From Phyllobacterium myrsinacearum (GTDB lineage: Bacteria; Pseudomonadota; Alphaproteobacteria; Rhizobiales; Rhizobiaceae): a stretch of 64,000 nucleotides of DNA. A program made the translations under genes and the position numbers. The stretch spans positions 1,105,314-1,169,313 of the forward strand of contig NZ_JACGXN010000001.1 in the NCBI RefSeq assembly GCF_014138285.1. The letters are read 5' to 3'. Below the pieces are notes generated by a model, which worked only from the letters and a program-made list of their open reading frames with translations, had not been told where the DNA came from and made no database searches. Below are positions 19,572 to 28,665 of this stretch, piece after piece; position 1 is the stretch's first letter; the number at the start of each line of letters is the position of its first letter.

Positions 19572-19982
19572 TTACTCTATGATCTCAACACCGCTTTTTT
19601 GACTTTGCCGCTGTTGCGCCGCTTTCATCAGGTTTTGCGGCGTGCGGGCCGCGAGGAACCGCACGATGTCGGATAGAGAGACGTAGCCGTCCCGGTCCCG
19701 GTCTATCTCGGGGAAGTGATCGGCGATAACACCCCAGCCAGCTGTTTTTGCCTGTTCGGCAGACAGTACATAAGCGGAGGGCCCGGCAGCCTGTTCGAAT
19801 TGCGCCCGTATCTGCTCGTCGACCTTCTGCTGCACGAATTCCGGCGTCATTTCAGGGTATACCGTGCCAGCGGGATCTGGCGGCGGATGTCCGATATCGT
19901 CATTGGCCATGGCGCGGACAATACCGGTGAAAATGCTGACAGAAGCAAGAATAGCAATCCGCAATGGACGAGAGTGTTTCAT
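19572..19982 (-). CDS. small exported protein with one EF-hand (module 2)
   Basis: A 136-residue protein from the ATG at 19982, in the position expected after the module 2 peptidase (11 bp gap). A signal peptide covers about residues 1-26 (ending VRAMA). One EF-hand loop at 94-105 (DRDRDGYVSLSD) has Asp at 1, 3 and 5, Gly at 6 and Asp at 12, closer to a functional metal site than its paralogue. It ends in EIIE. An in-frame extension upstream to 20177 would overlap the peptidase gene and lacks a signal sequence at its start, so it is not favoured. Function unknown. Confidence 0.78.
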   Translation of the reverse strand: MKHSRPLRIAILASVSIFTGIVRAMANDDIGHPPPDPAGTVYPEMTPEFVQQKVDEQIRAQFEQAAGPSAYVLSAEQAKTAGWGVIADHFPEIDRDRDGYVSLSDIVRFLAARTPQNLMKAAQQRQSQKSGVEIIE

Positions 19983-19993
19983 ATGCTGTGCTC

Positions 19994-22060
19994 CTAATTT
20001 GCGGCGGCGGCTGACATGAGTTGTGATGCCGATATGGTTTTCGATTGTTGCGCTGCTTGTGCAACCAAGGCGGCTTGCTGATCGTAGGGTGCGCCCAGAT
20101 AATACTGATCCAGTGTCTTTTTCAGCAATGGGCGCGACACTTCGGTGTTGTAGATCATGTGTCCGCCCTCGAACCATTTGACCGGGATGCGCTCGCTGAG
20201 GCCAGCTCCGGCCAAATCCAGTTCGGTCTGATGGCCCGGGGTGGCAATATCCTCGTAACCATGCAGGATGAGCAGTTTCAACGCAGGATCATAGATCAGA
20301 GCGCTCTGGATATCGGGTATGCTGACCGGATTATTTGAGTTCTGGCCGGCGCGCTTCCAGACCCAATTCTTGTTCGCCTGATCACCCGACAGCTCGTAAT
20401 CGGAAGCGGCGTGATAATTGACGAAATCCGGCAGATAGGTTTTGAATTGATTAAGGAATGCCACTTCGATATAGTCGTCAGCTTCGTAGTATTGCACCCC
20501 ATCCCAATAAAATTTTTGAGCGCGCTTAAATTCGACGCTCTCAGATCCATATTTGTCTCGAGAGTCCTCCCACTGTTTATCGGCCAATTCTAATTCTTCC
20601 TCGCTAAGACCCGGCACCTTCATACGCGCGTCAAAGCGGCCAAGATTAAATCCCGGAATCAAGTTTTTCCTGAAAACGGAAGGCTCGACATTCAGGTTGT
20701 TGGACGCCCATGTCTTAGAATCCAAGCCAGTTTTTTCAGCCAGACTTGCAAGGAAATCGATCCCCTCTTTTGTTTCAACAAATTTTTCCCCGTTGGACGT
20801 CAGCTTTGAATTTATGACGTACTTGTTGTAAATCGGGGTATAAACGTCCTTCGTATATTGCTTCATGGCCTGAAGGAAATCCGCCTGCGATTCCTTTGTT
20901 CGCGTGGACTTCTTGAAGTAATCCGCTGCCATGACATAGGACGGGACAAAGCCCGCGCAGGATACCATTGAGTCATGCTGATCACACGCCGAGGTGTAAT
21001 CCACGAGCGGTGAATTGAGGATGTAACCTGACAGGACGACCGGCGGCTTACCCGAGGGGTCCGCGTCAAACCGGCTGGTGCCGGCGGCTTCGAGCAAATT
21101 GGCAACAATCGGTGTACGAATGCCACCATAGGATTCGCCATAGAGATATTTGGGTGAGCTCTGTCGGTTGTTCATATTGTTGTAGCGGGTGATAAAATCC
21201 GCCACCACTTTTGCATCGATGTCGGTGCCCCAGAAATCCCGGTTGGTATGCGGAAATACGGCTGTGGAATGGCCAGTGCCGGGCGGGTCGACAAAAACCA
21301 GATCGGACTGTTCCAGCAGGGTGATTTCATTGTCGATGAATGGAAAGCTCTCAGGCTGCTTTGTATAAGCACTTGCCGGAATATTTGGCGCATCCGATTT
21401 CAGACGCTTGGGACCCCAGGAGCCCATATGCAGCCAGATCGACGCCGAACCCGGGCCCCCATTCCAGAAGAAGGTCACCGGCCGCTTCTCCCGGGGCAGG
21501 TCATCGCGCGTATAGGCGGTGTAGAATATCGCCGCCTCGGGCGATTTTCCAGCGGGGTCTTGTCCCGCTGCAGACCCGTAGGCCACGAGGTGTCCGGCAC
21601 GGGCGGTGAAACGCGTGGGCTTGCCGTTGATCGTCATGATGTGGCGCATGGCGGACGCCGTCTCGTTGACATCCGCCAAGGTGACGCTGCCATTGATCGT
21701 CGTGTCATAATAGGTGGTTTCCTTGACCACCGTGTCCTGCGGTGCGACGGCGGCGTAGGCGGCAGCTTCCACTTCATCCGGAGTAAGCGGCGGTTTCGTT
21801 GGCTCTGCTATAGTGGGCTTGTCGTTGATCGCCATGGTATGGTGCATGGCTGATGCAGTGTCGTTGACGACCTTCTCCCGAGGTGCGGCGGCAACGGCTT
21901 CGGCTTCATCCGAAGTGATCGACGGTTTTATCGGCTCTGCTACAACAGCAACGGGCGCCGCTTCAGGCACAAACGTGCTTTCGGAGACGGGGTTTTCCGC
22001 GTTGTTGTTACAGGCGGCCAAAAAGGCCAGAATCGATAGAAGGAGAATTCGTAATTTCAT
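19994..22060 (-). CDS. S10 serine carboxypeptidase-like lipoprotein (module 2)
   Basis: A 688-residue protein whose N-terminus (MKLRILLLSILAFLAACNNN) closely matches its paralogue, with lipidated Cys17. The linker 30-149 carries its own imperfect duplication: AEPIKP to NDKPT (41-83) and AEPTKP to NGKPT (85-149). The peptidase domain has NGGPGSAS (200-207), GESYGG with Ser310, Asp604 in YEDIATP, and His634 in EGGHMIY. The C-terminal 44 residues after the domain are Ala/Gln-rich and absent from the paralogue. It is the first gene of the four-gene tandem array, all on the minus strand. Confidence 0.9.
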   Translation of the reverse strand: MKLRILLLSILAFLAACNNNAENPVSESTFVPEAAPVAVVAEPIKPSITSDEAEAVAAAPREKVVNDTASAMHHTMAINDKPTIAEPTKPPLTPDEVEAAAYAAVAPQDTVVKETTYYDTTINGSVTLADVNETASAMRHIMTINGKPTRFTARAGHLVAYGSAAGQDPAGKSPEAAIFYTAYTRDDLPREKRPVTFFWNGGPGSASIWLHMGSWGPKRLKSDAPNIPASAYTKQPESFPFIDNEITLLEQSDLVFVDPPGTGHSTAVFPHTNRDFWGTDIDAKVVADFITRYNNMNNRQSSPKYLYGESYGGIRTPIVANLLEAAGTSRFDADPSGKPPVVLSGYILNSPLVDYTSACDQHDSMVSCAGFVPSYVMAADYFKKSTRTKESQADFLQAMKQYTKDVYTPIYNKYVINSKLTSNGEKFVETKEGIDFLASLAEKTGLDSKTWASNNLNVEPSVFRKNLIPGFNLGRFDARMKVPGLSEEELELADKQWEDSRDKYGSESVEFKRAQKFYWDGVQYYEADDYIEVAFLNQFKTYLPDFVNYHAASDYELSGDQANKNWVWKRAGQNSNNPVSIPDIQSALIYDPALKLLILHGYEDIATPGHQTELDLAGAGLSERIPVKWFEGGHMIYNTEVSRPLLKKTLDQYYLGAPYDQQAALVAQAAQQSKTISASQLMSAAAAN

Positions 22061-22380
22061 TTGGTAAAATTCCCGAGTTTTGAAATTTCTTATTTAAAAA
22101 GCCAACGTCTCAAATTGGGTGAGCATGCGTCAATTAAGCCAAAGTCTAAACAACTGGAAAATCAGTGCTGATATGTACGGGCATGAGAATTACTGGCGCA
22201 ATATCATGAGGTTAAACTTCGAATAGAGTTCCACCCTTCCTCATATCGCCGGTCCAAAACCGGACATATCGCGCGTGGATTGTAACAAGCTGCATCCATA
22301 TCCTCGCTGACAGAAAGTTATGGACTTCCCGCGGCAAACCTTGTCAAAACGGTCGAAGATTTTACCGCTGGATTTTGCCT
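22061..22380. other. divergent intergenic region between the S10 array and hrpB
   Basis: About 320 bp with no supported gene. It must contain the promoter of the peptidase array (minus strand) and that of hrpB (plus strand). No clear palindrome or consensus promoter was found. The stretch next to the peptidase gene is AT-rich. Confidence 0.5.
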
Positions 22381-24828
22381 GTGACTGACTTGCCTATCCT
22401 GCCCGTGACCGAGATTTTTCCCGCGCTGGATGAAGCGCTGGCGGGCGGCATTGCGGCGGTTGTCGTTGCGCCGCCCGGTGCAGGCAAGACGACGCTCATT
22501 CCGCTGCATCTGCTCAATGCGCCATGGCGGGAGGACAGAACCATCGTCCTTCTGGAACCGCGCCGCCTCGCCGCGCGCGCCGCGGCAAGCCGCATGGCCA
22601 GCCTGCTGGGCGAAGAGGTGGGCGCCTCCGTCGGCTATCGCATGCGGCTGGAAAACAAGGTTTCGGCCAGAACGCGCATTCTCGTTGTGACCGAAGGCGT
22701 GTTTGCCCGTATGATCCTCGACGATCCCGATCTCAAGGACATTGCGGCCGTGCTGTTCGACGAATTCCACGAGCGCAGTCTGGATGCGGATTTCGGTCTG
22801 GCACTGGCACTGGATGTACAGGCGGCGCTGCGGCCGGACCTGAAACTCCTCGTGATGTCGGCGACGCTTGATGGCGCCCGCGTTGCAAACCTTCTCGGTG
22901 ACGCGCCGGTGCTGGAAAGCAAGGGCCGATCCTTTTCCATCGAGACACGGTATCGCGAGCGAAAAACGGAGGAGAGGATCGAGGATGCCATGGCGCGGGC
23001 AATCCGCGACACGCTGGCAACCGAGACGGGCAGCATTCTGGCGTTCCTTCCCGGGCAACGCGAAATCGAGCGCACCGCCGCATCGCTCGAAGGACGTTTG
23101 AGCGCCGATACGATGATCGTGCCGCTATACGGTGCGCTGGAGGACCGCGATCAGGATGCCGCGATCAAGCCAGCGCCGCAGGGCAAGCGCAAGGTGGTGC
23201 TGGCAACATCCATCGCCGAGACGTCCATCACCATCGATGGCGTGCGCGTTGTCATTGATAGCGGTCTGGCACGACTGCCGAAATTCGAACCGGCAACAGG
23301 CCTGACCCGGCTGGAGACCGTGCGGGCGGCACGGGCGGCGGTGGATCAGCGCGCGGGCCGTGCCGGACGCACGGAGCCCGGCATTGCCTTGCGCCTGTGG
23401 CGCGCGGAACAGACGGCCGCGCTGGAAGCTTTTGCCCCGCCGGAAATTCTCGAAGCTGATTTGACCGGACTTGTGCTGGATTGTGCCGCGTGGGGCGTTG
23501 CCGATCCGCGCAGTCTGGCGTTTCTCGATGCCCCGCCCGCCCCGGCCATCAAGGAAGCCAAAGCCTTGCTGGAAAACCTCGGCGCACTGGACGGCGATCG
23601 CATCACTGCGATGGGCCATGCCATGCGCGCCCTCGCCCTGCCGGCGCGGCTTGCACATATGGTGTTGACCGCGCGTGAACGCGGTCAGGCACAGCGCGCA
23701 GCGGAACTCGCCGTGCTCCTGACCGAGCGCGGGTTGGGCGGCAATGATATTGACCTTGACGTGCGGCTTAGCCGTTTTCAGCGTGAACGCGGCGATCGCG
23801 CAGCGCGGGCGCGCGGGCTGGCGAAGCGACTGGCCGGACGTGATGTCATGCAAGGTACAGAACCGGGCAGCGTCGGCCGTTTGCTGATCGATGCCTATCC
23901 TGATCGGATCGCCAAAGCGCGCGGCAATGGTCAGTTCACGCTGGCCAACGGCCGAGGCGGCGAGGTCGATGCGGCCACATCGCTGGCACGCGCGCAATGG
24001 CTGGTCGTTGCAGATCTGGCAGGCCGTGCCGGCAAAGCTCGGATACTGGCGGCTGCGGAACTCTCCGAGGCCGATATCCGCGAAGCGCTGAGTGATCGTA
24101 TCATCAGCGGCCGGCAGGTCACCTACGACCCGAACCGCAATGCCCTGCAGGCGCGTGATGCCACCCGGATCGGGGCCATCGCCCTGTCGGAAAAAACCCT
24201 GCCAGCCCCGAGCGGCGAACAGGCCAATCAGGGTGTTGTCGACGCTGTGCGCAGCCATGGTCTTGATATCCTGCCATGGTCGAAGGAAGCGACAATCCTG
24301 CGCCGCCGTCTCGCATGGCTGCACAAGGGCCTTGGCGCTCCATGGCCATCCATGGCTGATGCGGACCTGATTGCCACGCTGGATGACTGGCTGCTGCCGT
24401 TCCTGCCCGGCACGGCCAATCTCAACCAGATTCCGGCACATGTGCTGAGCGAGGGGCTGCGCTCACTGGTGCCTTATGACCTGCAACGCAAGGTCGATGC
24501 ACTTGCGCCGACGCATTTCGAAGTGCCGACGGGCTCGAACATTCCCATCCGCTACGATGCCGAAGATCCGGTTCTCGCGGTCCGTGTACAGGAACTGTTC
24601 GGGCTTGGGGTTCATCCAGCCATTGCTGACGGTACAATTCCGCTGCTGCTGGAACTTCTCTCCCCGGCGCACCGGCCGATCCAGATCACCCGCGACCTCC
24701 CCGGTTTTTGGAAGGGCTCATGGGCTGACGTGCGCAGCGACATGCGCGGGCGCTATCCCAGACATGTCTGGCCGGAAGACCCCGCAACGGCACTACCCAC
24801 CAGCAGGGCCAAGCCACGCGGCACGTGA
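22381..24828 (+). CDS. hrpB: ATP-dependent helicase HrpB
   Basis: An 815-residue DEAH/RHA-type helicase. Motifs: Walker A PPGAGKTT (residues 31-38), motif II DEFHERSLDADFGLAL, motif III MSATLDG, motif V ATSIAETSITIDGV and motif VI QRAGRAGRTEPG. The C-terminal HrpB-specific region includes LPWSKEATILRRR and RYPRHVWPEDPATALPT. The start is taken as GTG 22381 (MTDLPILPVTEIF) because family members begin this way; a TTG six bases upstream is possible. The biological role of HrpB is poorly defined. It is not part of an evident operon. Confidence 0.95.
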   Translation: MTDLPILPVTEIFPALDEALAGGIAAVVVAPPGAGKTTLIPLHLLNAPWREDRTIVLLEPRRLAARAAASRMASLLGEEVGASVGYRMRLENKVSARTRILVVTEGVFARMILDDPDLKDIAAVLFDEFHERSLDADFGLALALDVQAALRPDLKLLVMSATLDGARVANLLGDAPVLESKGRSFSIETRYRERKTEERIEDAMARAIRDTLATETGSILAFLPGQREIERTAASLEGRLSADTMIVPLYGALEDRDQDAAIKPAPQGKRKVVLATSIAETSITIDGVRVVIDSGLARLPKFEPATGLTRLETVRAARAAVDQRAGRAGRTEPGIALRLWRAEQTAALEAFAPPEILEADLTGLVLDCAAWGVADPRSLAFLDAPPAPAIKEAKALLENLGALDGDRITAMGHAMRALALPARLAHMVLTARERGQAQRAAELAVLLTERGLGGNDIDLDVRLSRFQRERGDRAARARGLAKRLAGRDVMQGTEPGSVGRLLIDAYPDRIAKARGNGQFTLANGRGGEVDAATSLARAQWLVVADLAGRAGKARILAAAELSEADIREALSDRIISGRQVTYDPNRNALQARDATRIGAIALSEKTLPAPSGEQANQGVVDAVRSHGLDILPWSKEATILRRRLAWLHKGLGAPWPSMADADLIATLDDWLLPFLPGTANLNQIPAHVLSEGLRSLVPYDLQRKVDALAPTHFEVPTGSNIPIRYDAEDPVLAVRVQELFGLGVHPAIADGTIPLLLELLSPAHRPIQITRDLPGFWKGSWADVRSDMRGRYPRHVWPEDPATALPTSRAKPRGT

Positions 24829-24972
24829 GAGACTTGTTTGGACTACATGCGCATGGTGCGTGGTTCGCCCTTCGATCAATAGTGCACAGCCGCTTAACTA
24901 TCAAAGAACCTGAGTATCACTCTCAGCAAATGGAGAATTCCCTTTGCATCGGGTTTGTTCTAAAGCTCGCCC

Positions 24973-26277
24973 ATGGTTCAAGAATTCGGCATACGCTCCT
25001 CATACCTGTCGCGGCGATTGCGGCTGACAACGCTGATCCGCCTGCGCTGGCTGGCCGTCGCGGGTCAGAGCATCGCCGTCCTTTTCGTCGCGCTCTACCT
25101 GAAATTTCCCTTTCCAGTCAGCATCTGCTTTGCGCTGATCGCCTGCTCGGCCTGGCTGAACCTGCTTCTGTCGTTCCGCTATCCAATCAATCATCGCCTC
25201 GAACCGCGGGCGGCCATCACCGTTCTTGCCTTCGATATCCTGCAGGTGGCAGGCCTGCTCTATATGACCGGCGGCTTGCAGAATCCCTTTGCCGTGCTGA
25301 TGATCGTCCCGGTCATCATCTCTGCAACGTCGCTGCCCGCCTCCTCAACCGTGACGCTCGGTGTTCTCGTGACGGTCTGCGCGACGGCGCTTGCCTATTT
25401 CCATCTGCCCCTGCCCTGGTACCCGGACCAGACATTGCAATTGCCATTTGTGCTGGTTGCAGGCGTGTGGTGTTCCGTTGTCTCGGCGCTGGTCTTCACC
25501 GCGGTCTATGCCTACCGTGTTGCCGAAGAGGCCCGGCTCCTGGCCGACGCACTCACGGCAACGGAGCTGATCCTGCAGCGGGAACAGCACCTTTCGGCCC
25601 TTGACGGCCTTGCCGCTGCAGCTGCGCACGAACTCGGCACGCCGCTTGCTACCATTGCGCTCGTTGCCAAGGAAATGCAGCGGGCATTGGCACAGGACGA
25701 CCGCTTTGCTGAGGATGTTGAACTCCTGCGCTCACAAACTGATCGCTGCCGGGAAATCCTCAAGCGGTTGACCAGCCTTTCCTCGGAGAGCGAAGAGCAT
25801 ATGTCCCGGCTGAAGATTTCCTCGCTGATCGAGGAAGTTATCGAGCCCAACCGTAACTTCGGCATCGGTATCGAGGTAACGAAACTGCGCGGTGAAGGCA
25901 ATGAGCCAGTCATCCGCCGCAATCCGGGAATCATCTATGGCCTCGGCAATCTGGTCGAGAACGCGGTGGATTTTGCCCGCGAGACCATTCAGGTCAGCTG
26001 GGGCTGGACTGACAAGACGGTACAGATCGTTGTCGCCGATGACGGAAAAGGTTTCCCGGCTGATATCCTGGACCGAATCGGGGAGCCCTACACCACCGGT
26101 CGTGATCGCGAGATCAACGAGCATGGGGGCGGCCTAGGTCTCGGTCTCTTCATTGCCAAGACATTACTGGAACGCTCCGGCGCAGCCATTACCTTCCGCA
26201 ATCGCAATGATCCGGGGCAAGGGGCAGAAGTTGTCGTGACGTGGCCGCGCAATCAACTTGATGAACAAAACGGATAA
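24973..26277 (+). CDS. actS: redox-sensing histidine kinase, RegB/PrrB/ActS family
   Basis: A 434-residue membrane kinase. Six hydrophobic segments occupy residues 25-182 and include the RegB quinone-sensing heptapeptide GGLQNPF at 100-106. The H-box AAAHELGTPLATI places the phosphorylated histidine at 219. The conserved redox cysteine of RegB is present as Cys259 in DRCREIL. N-, G1- and G2-box residues follow (NLVENAVDFA, VADDGKGFP, GGGLGLGLFIAKTLLERSG). It responds to the redox state of the quinone pool and phosphorylates the regulator encoded 68 bp downstream. The ribosome binding site before the ATG is weak. Confidence 0.95.
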   Translation: MVQEFGIRSSYLSRRLRLTTLIRLRWLAVAGQSIAVLFVALYLKFPFPVSICFALIACSAWLNLLLSFRYPINHRLEPRAAITVLAFDILQVAGLLYMTGGLQNPFAVLMIVPVIISATSLPASSTVTLGVLVTVCATALAYFHLPLPWYPDQTLQLPFVLVAGVWCSVVSALVFTAVYAYRVAEEARLLADALTATELILQREQHLSALDGLAAAAAHELGTPLATIALVAKEMQRALAQDDRFAEDVELLRSQTDRCREILKRLTSLSSESEEHMSRLKISSLIEEVIEPNRNFGIGIEVTKLRGEGNEPVIRRNPGIIYGLGNLVENAVDFARETIQVSWGWTDKTVQIVVADDGKGFPADILDRIGEPYTTGRDREINEHGGGLGLGLFIAKTLLERSGAAITFRNRNDPGQGAEVVVTWPRNQLDEQNG

Positions 26278-26345
26278 CCTTTGACTTTTTGTTCATTGCG
26301 AACCATTAACGGAGTATATTTGTAGGAAATGAGCAGGAAACCCTG

Positions 26346-26909
26346 ATGGAACACACGGATCAGGACGATATTGCGGCCATAGGCGGCGATCGGACACTGT
26401 TGCTGGTCGACGACGACAAGCCCTTTTTGCAGCGCCTGGCGCGCGCCATGGAATCCCGTGGCTTTACGGTAGCGATCGCAGAATCGGTCGAGGCAGGACT
26501 TGCAAGCGTCAAAACCCACGCACCAGCCTATGCGGTTGTCGATATGCGCCTCGCTGATGGCAACGGCCTTGATATCATCGAAGCGATCCGCGCTCGCCGT
26601 GAAGATACCCGTGCTATCGTTCTGACCGGCTACGGCAATATTGCAACCGCAGTCAACGCCGTGAAACTGGGTGCCATCGACTACCTGTCAAAGCCCGCTG
26701 ATGCCGATGAGGTATTCGCGGCGCTCACCCGCCGGTCTGGCGCGAAGGTTGCACCACCCGAAAACCCCATGTCTGCGGATCGCGTTCGCTGGGAACATAT
26801 CCAGCGTGTCTATGAAATGTGTGACCGCAATGTTTCCGAAACAGCCCGCCGCCTCAACATGCACCGGCGTACCCTGCAACGCATTCTTGCCAAGCGCGCC
26901 CCACGCTGA
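26346..26909 (+). CDS. actR: response regulator, RegA/PrrA/ActR family
   Basis: A 187-residue two-domain regulator. The receiver (about 16-130) has the acidic pocket VDDDK, phospho-acceptor Asp66 in VVDMRLADG, Thr in VLTGYG and Lys in LSKPAD. The C-terminal Fis-type helix-turn-helix is RVRWEHIQRVYEMCDRN, then VSETARRLNMHRRTLQRIL, almost invariant in this family. It controls respiration, carbon and nitrogen metabolism genes in related bacteria. AGGAAA precedes the ATG. The stop lies one base from the convergent mmcB stop. Confidence 0.97.
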   Translation: MEHTDQDDIAAIGGDRTLLLVDDDKPFLQRLARAMESRGFTVAIAESVEAGLASVKTHAPAYAVVDMRLADGNGLDIIEAIRARREDTRAIVLTGYGNIATAVNAVKLGAIDYLSKPADADEVFAALTRRSGAKVAPPENPMSADRVRWEHIQRVYEMCDRNVSETARRLNMHRRTLQRILAKRAPR

Positions 26910-26910
26910 A

Positions 26911-27423
26911 TTATTCAATATCCGTTTCGGGCAAATGGATTCCGGAAAGCTCCGCAAGCGTCATGCGGGCCGCACTTGTTCTGGCGAAACGCAGGGTCAT
27001 CGCCTTGCGGGTCGCACCGGATAGCCGGTGTTCGGGTGCATCCCGCAGGATCTCGGCACCATAACCATCCGACAGGATGAAGCCGCAATCCAGCGGGAAA
27101 ATGTCTGCCGGAACGCTCGGATGGGTGGCAAAGAACAGCCGGTCGCAATGGGCCCGGTACTCCGGCCATTTCTTGTCCACCTTCCAGTCCTCAATCGACG
27201 ATTTGATCTCGACAATCCAGATTTCCCCGGTGCGCGACAGAGCCACAAGATCGGCCCGCCGGCCGGAAGCCAAGGGCAATTCCGGCACCACGGCCAAACC
27301 AAGCTCCAGAAACAGCCGTTGCACGCCGCGGCGGACAAGCATGGCATTTTCCGACTGGCGTCCGTCGACAAGCGGACTGGTCTGACCGGGAATCACAAGG
27401 GGCATGGCGCAAGTATCATTCAA
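26911..27423 (-). CDS. mmcB: MmcB-family DNA repair protein
   Basis: A 170-residue protein with a restriction-endonuclease-like core: AVVPELPLASGRRADLVAL (Asp as metal ligand), IWIVEIKSSIEDWKVDKKWPEY (E-x-K), then CDRLFFAT and GFILSDGYGAEIL. This is the MmcB family, named for mitomycin C sensitivity in Caulobacter, where it is LexA-controlled and acts in mutagenic repair. Two downstream start alternatives exist (Met7 in MPLVIP is plausible). It is convergent with actR and divergent from the L,D-transpeptidase gene. No SOS box was identified with confidence. Confidence 0.9.
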   Translation of the reverse strand: MNDTCAMPLVIPGQTSPLVDGRQSENAMLVRRGVQRLFLELGLAVVPELPLASGRRADLVALSRTGEIWIVEIKSSIEDWKVDKKWPEYRAHCDRLFFATHPSVPADIFPLDCGFILSDGYGAEILRDAPEHRLSGATRKAMTLRFARTSAARMTLAELSGIHLPETDIE

Positions 27424-27584
27424 ATCTCTGCAACCGCATACGGCAAAAATGCACCAGTTGGTTGAAGAAAACGTGGTTAACGGAAAACTACGCTTTACGG
27501 TTAATCAAGCATTAACAATAATGGCGATAATGAGGGAAGACAACTGAATCGCCTTAGATTCGGCCAATACTTGATGGGGTGACT

Positions 27585-28202
27585 ATGCAACTCAAGACTA
27601 TCGTCCTTGCAGTTGGACTGATGGGTGCAACTGCTCTGACCGGCTGTTCCACGATCGGCTTCAACTATTCCACTGCCTCCTATTCTTCCGTAACTGACGC
27701 CGGTTATGTGCTTCCAGCCATTCCGCGCGCCAAAATTCCTCCGCAGTTCCTGCGTCAGGAAGTGCGCTATGATGGCGGTGAAGCACCGGGGACGATTGTC
27801 GTCGATACGGGTGCAAAATTCCTTTATCTCGTCCTGGGTGACGGTCGCGCCATGCGCTACGGCATCGGCGTCGGCAAGCAGGGTTTTGAATGGTCAGGCT
27901 CGGCACGCATTGCCCTGAAGCGCGAATGGCCAACCTGGACACCACCGAAGGAAATGATCAAGCGCAAGCCGGAATTGGCTGAATTCCGCGACGGCATGGA
28001 TCCGGGCCTGCAAAACCCCCTTGGTGCACGTGCGCTTTATCTTTTCAACAAGGGCGGCGATACGGGCTACCGCCTGCATGGCACCCCAGAATGGTGGTCC
28101 ATCGGCAAAGCCATGTCTTCGGGCTGTATCCGCCTGATGAACCAGGATATCATCGACCTCTACAACCGTGCCGAAGTGGGTGCGAAAGTGGTCGTCCTGT
28201 AA
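27585..28202 (+). CDS. L,D-transpeptidase (YkuD domain) lipoprotein
   Basis: A 205-residue protein from the ATG at 27585, preceded by GATGGGGTGAC. Residues 1-20 are a signal peptide with lipobox LTGC and lipidated Cys21. The YkuD domain (about 75-205) contains GTIVVDTGAKFLYLVLGDGRA, YRLHGTPEWWSIG and the catalytic SSGCIRL, with nucleophile Cys181. Such enzymes form 3-3 peptidoglycan cross-links or attach outer-membrane proteins to peptidoglycan. Monocistronic, with a hairpin terminator at 28228. Confidence 0.95.
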   Translation: MQLKTIVLAVGLMGATALTGCSTIGFNYSTASYSSVTDAGYVLPAIPRAKIPPQFLRQEVRYDGGEAPGTIVVDTGAKFLYLVLGDGRAMRYGIGVGKQGFEWSGSARIALKREWPTWTPPKEMIKRKPELAEFRDGMDPGLQNPLGARALYLFNKGGDTGYRLHGTPEWWSIGKAMSSGCIRLMNQDIIDLYNRAEVGAKVVVL

Positions 28203-28227
28203 TTTGCTGACTTTTGAATTGGTTGAA

Positions 28228-28253
28228 AAGGCTGCCTCGGAGGCGGCCTTTTT
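28228..28253 (+). terminator. intrinsic terminator after the L,D-transpeptidase gene
   Basis: AAGGCTGCCT (28228-28237), loop CGG, and AGGCGGCCTT (28241-28250) form a 10-bp stem with one G-U pair, followed by TTT. It abuts the stop codon of the convergent vapC-like gene. Confidence 0.75.
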
Positions 28254-28665
28254 ACGTCATCCAGGGATTGACCACCCGAGCACCTGTCGATGCAAAATCC
28301 GCAATGTTTCGCGTCACCACAGTCATACCGTGGACCAGGGCCGTCGCAGCGATAAGCGCATCGCGCTCTGAATGAGGATCTGGAACATGCAGATGCGCGC
28401 AACGTTGCGCGACAGCCGTATCAATTGCCAGAACTCTCCCCTCAAATCGCGGCAAAATCCAATTGTCGCGCCAAAGACGCAGTACCGCAGCTTGTTGTGC
28501 ATCCCTTCGCTCCACAAGCAGGAGACCCTGCTCAATTTCCAAGATCGTAATTGCGGAGATGAAAAAATGGGAGAACGGTATGGTTGATGCCCATGCCAAT
28601 ACTTTCGAGTCCGCTTTATCCGGTCGTCGCATTTCCGAAATGAAATTGGTATCGAGAACAAACAT
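28252..28665 (-). CDS. vapC: PIN-domain toxin, VapC/FitB type
   Basis: A 137-residue PIN-domain ribonuclease. The acidic residues of the metal site are visible: Asp5 in MFVLDTNFISE, Glu near 43 in ITILEIEQG, Asp near 102 (SERDALIAATAL), and Asp near 120 in TRNIADF. The region NVVNPW-like at the end (ARVVNPW) is typical of the FitB/VapC group. VapC toxins cleave tRNA or rRNA when free of antitoxin. It shares one base with the antitoxin gene upstream. Confidence 0.92.
   Translation of the reverse strand: MFVLDTNFISEMRRPDKADSKVLAWASTIPFSHFFISAITILEIEQGLLLVERRDAQQAAVLRLWRDNWILPRFEGRVLAIDTAVAQRCAHLHVPDPHSERDALIAATALVHGMTVVTRNIADFASTGARVVNPWMT

Noticed and set aside
22061-22374. Minus-strand frame reaching into the hrpB upstream region
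   Set aside because: It is mostly antisense to hrpB and carries no motif or plausible start signal.
23125-24441. Long open frame on the minus strand (about 438 codons) opposite hrpB
   Set aside because: Antisense shadow of a GC-rich gene; hrpB motifs on the plus strand are complete.
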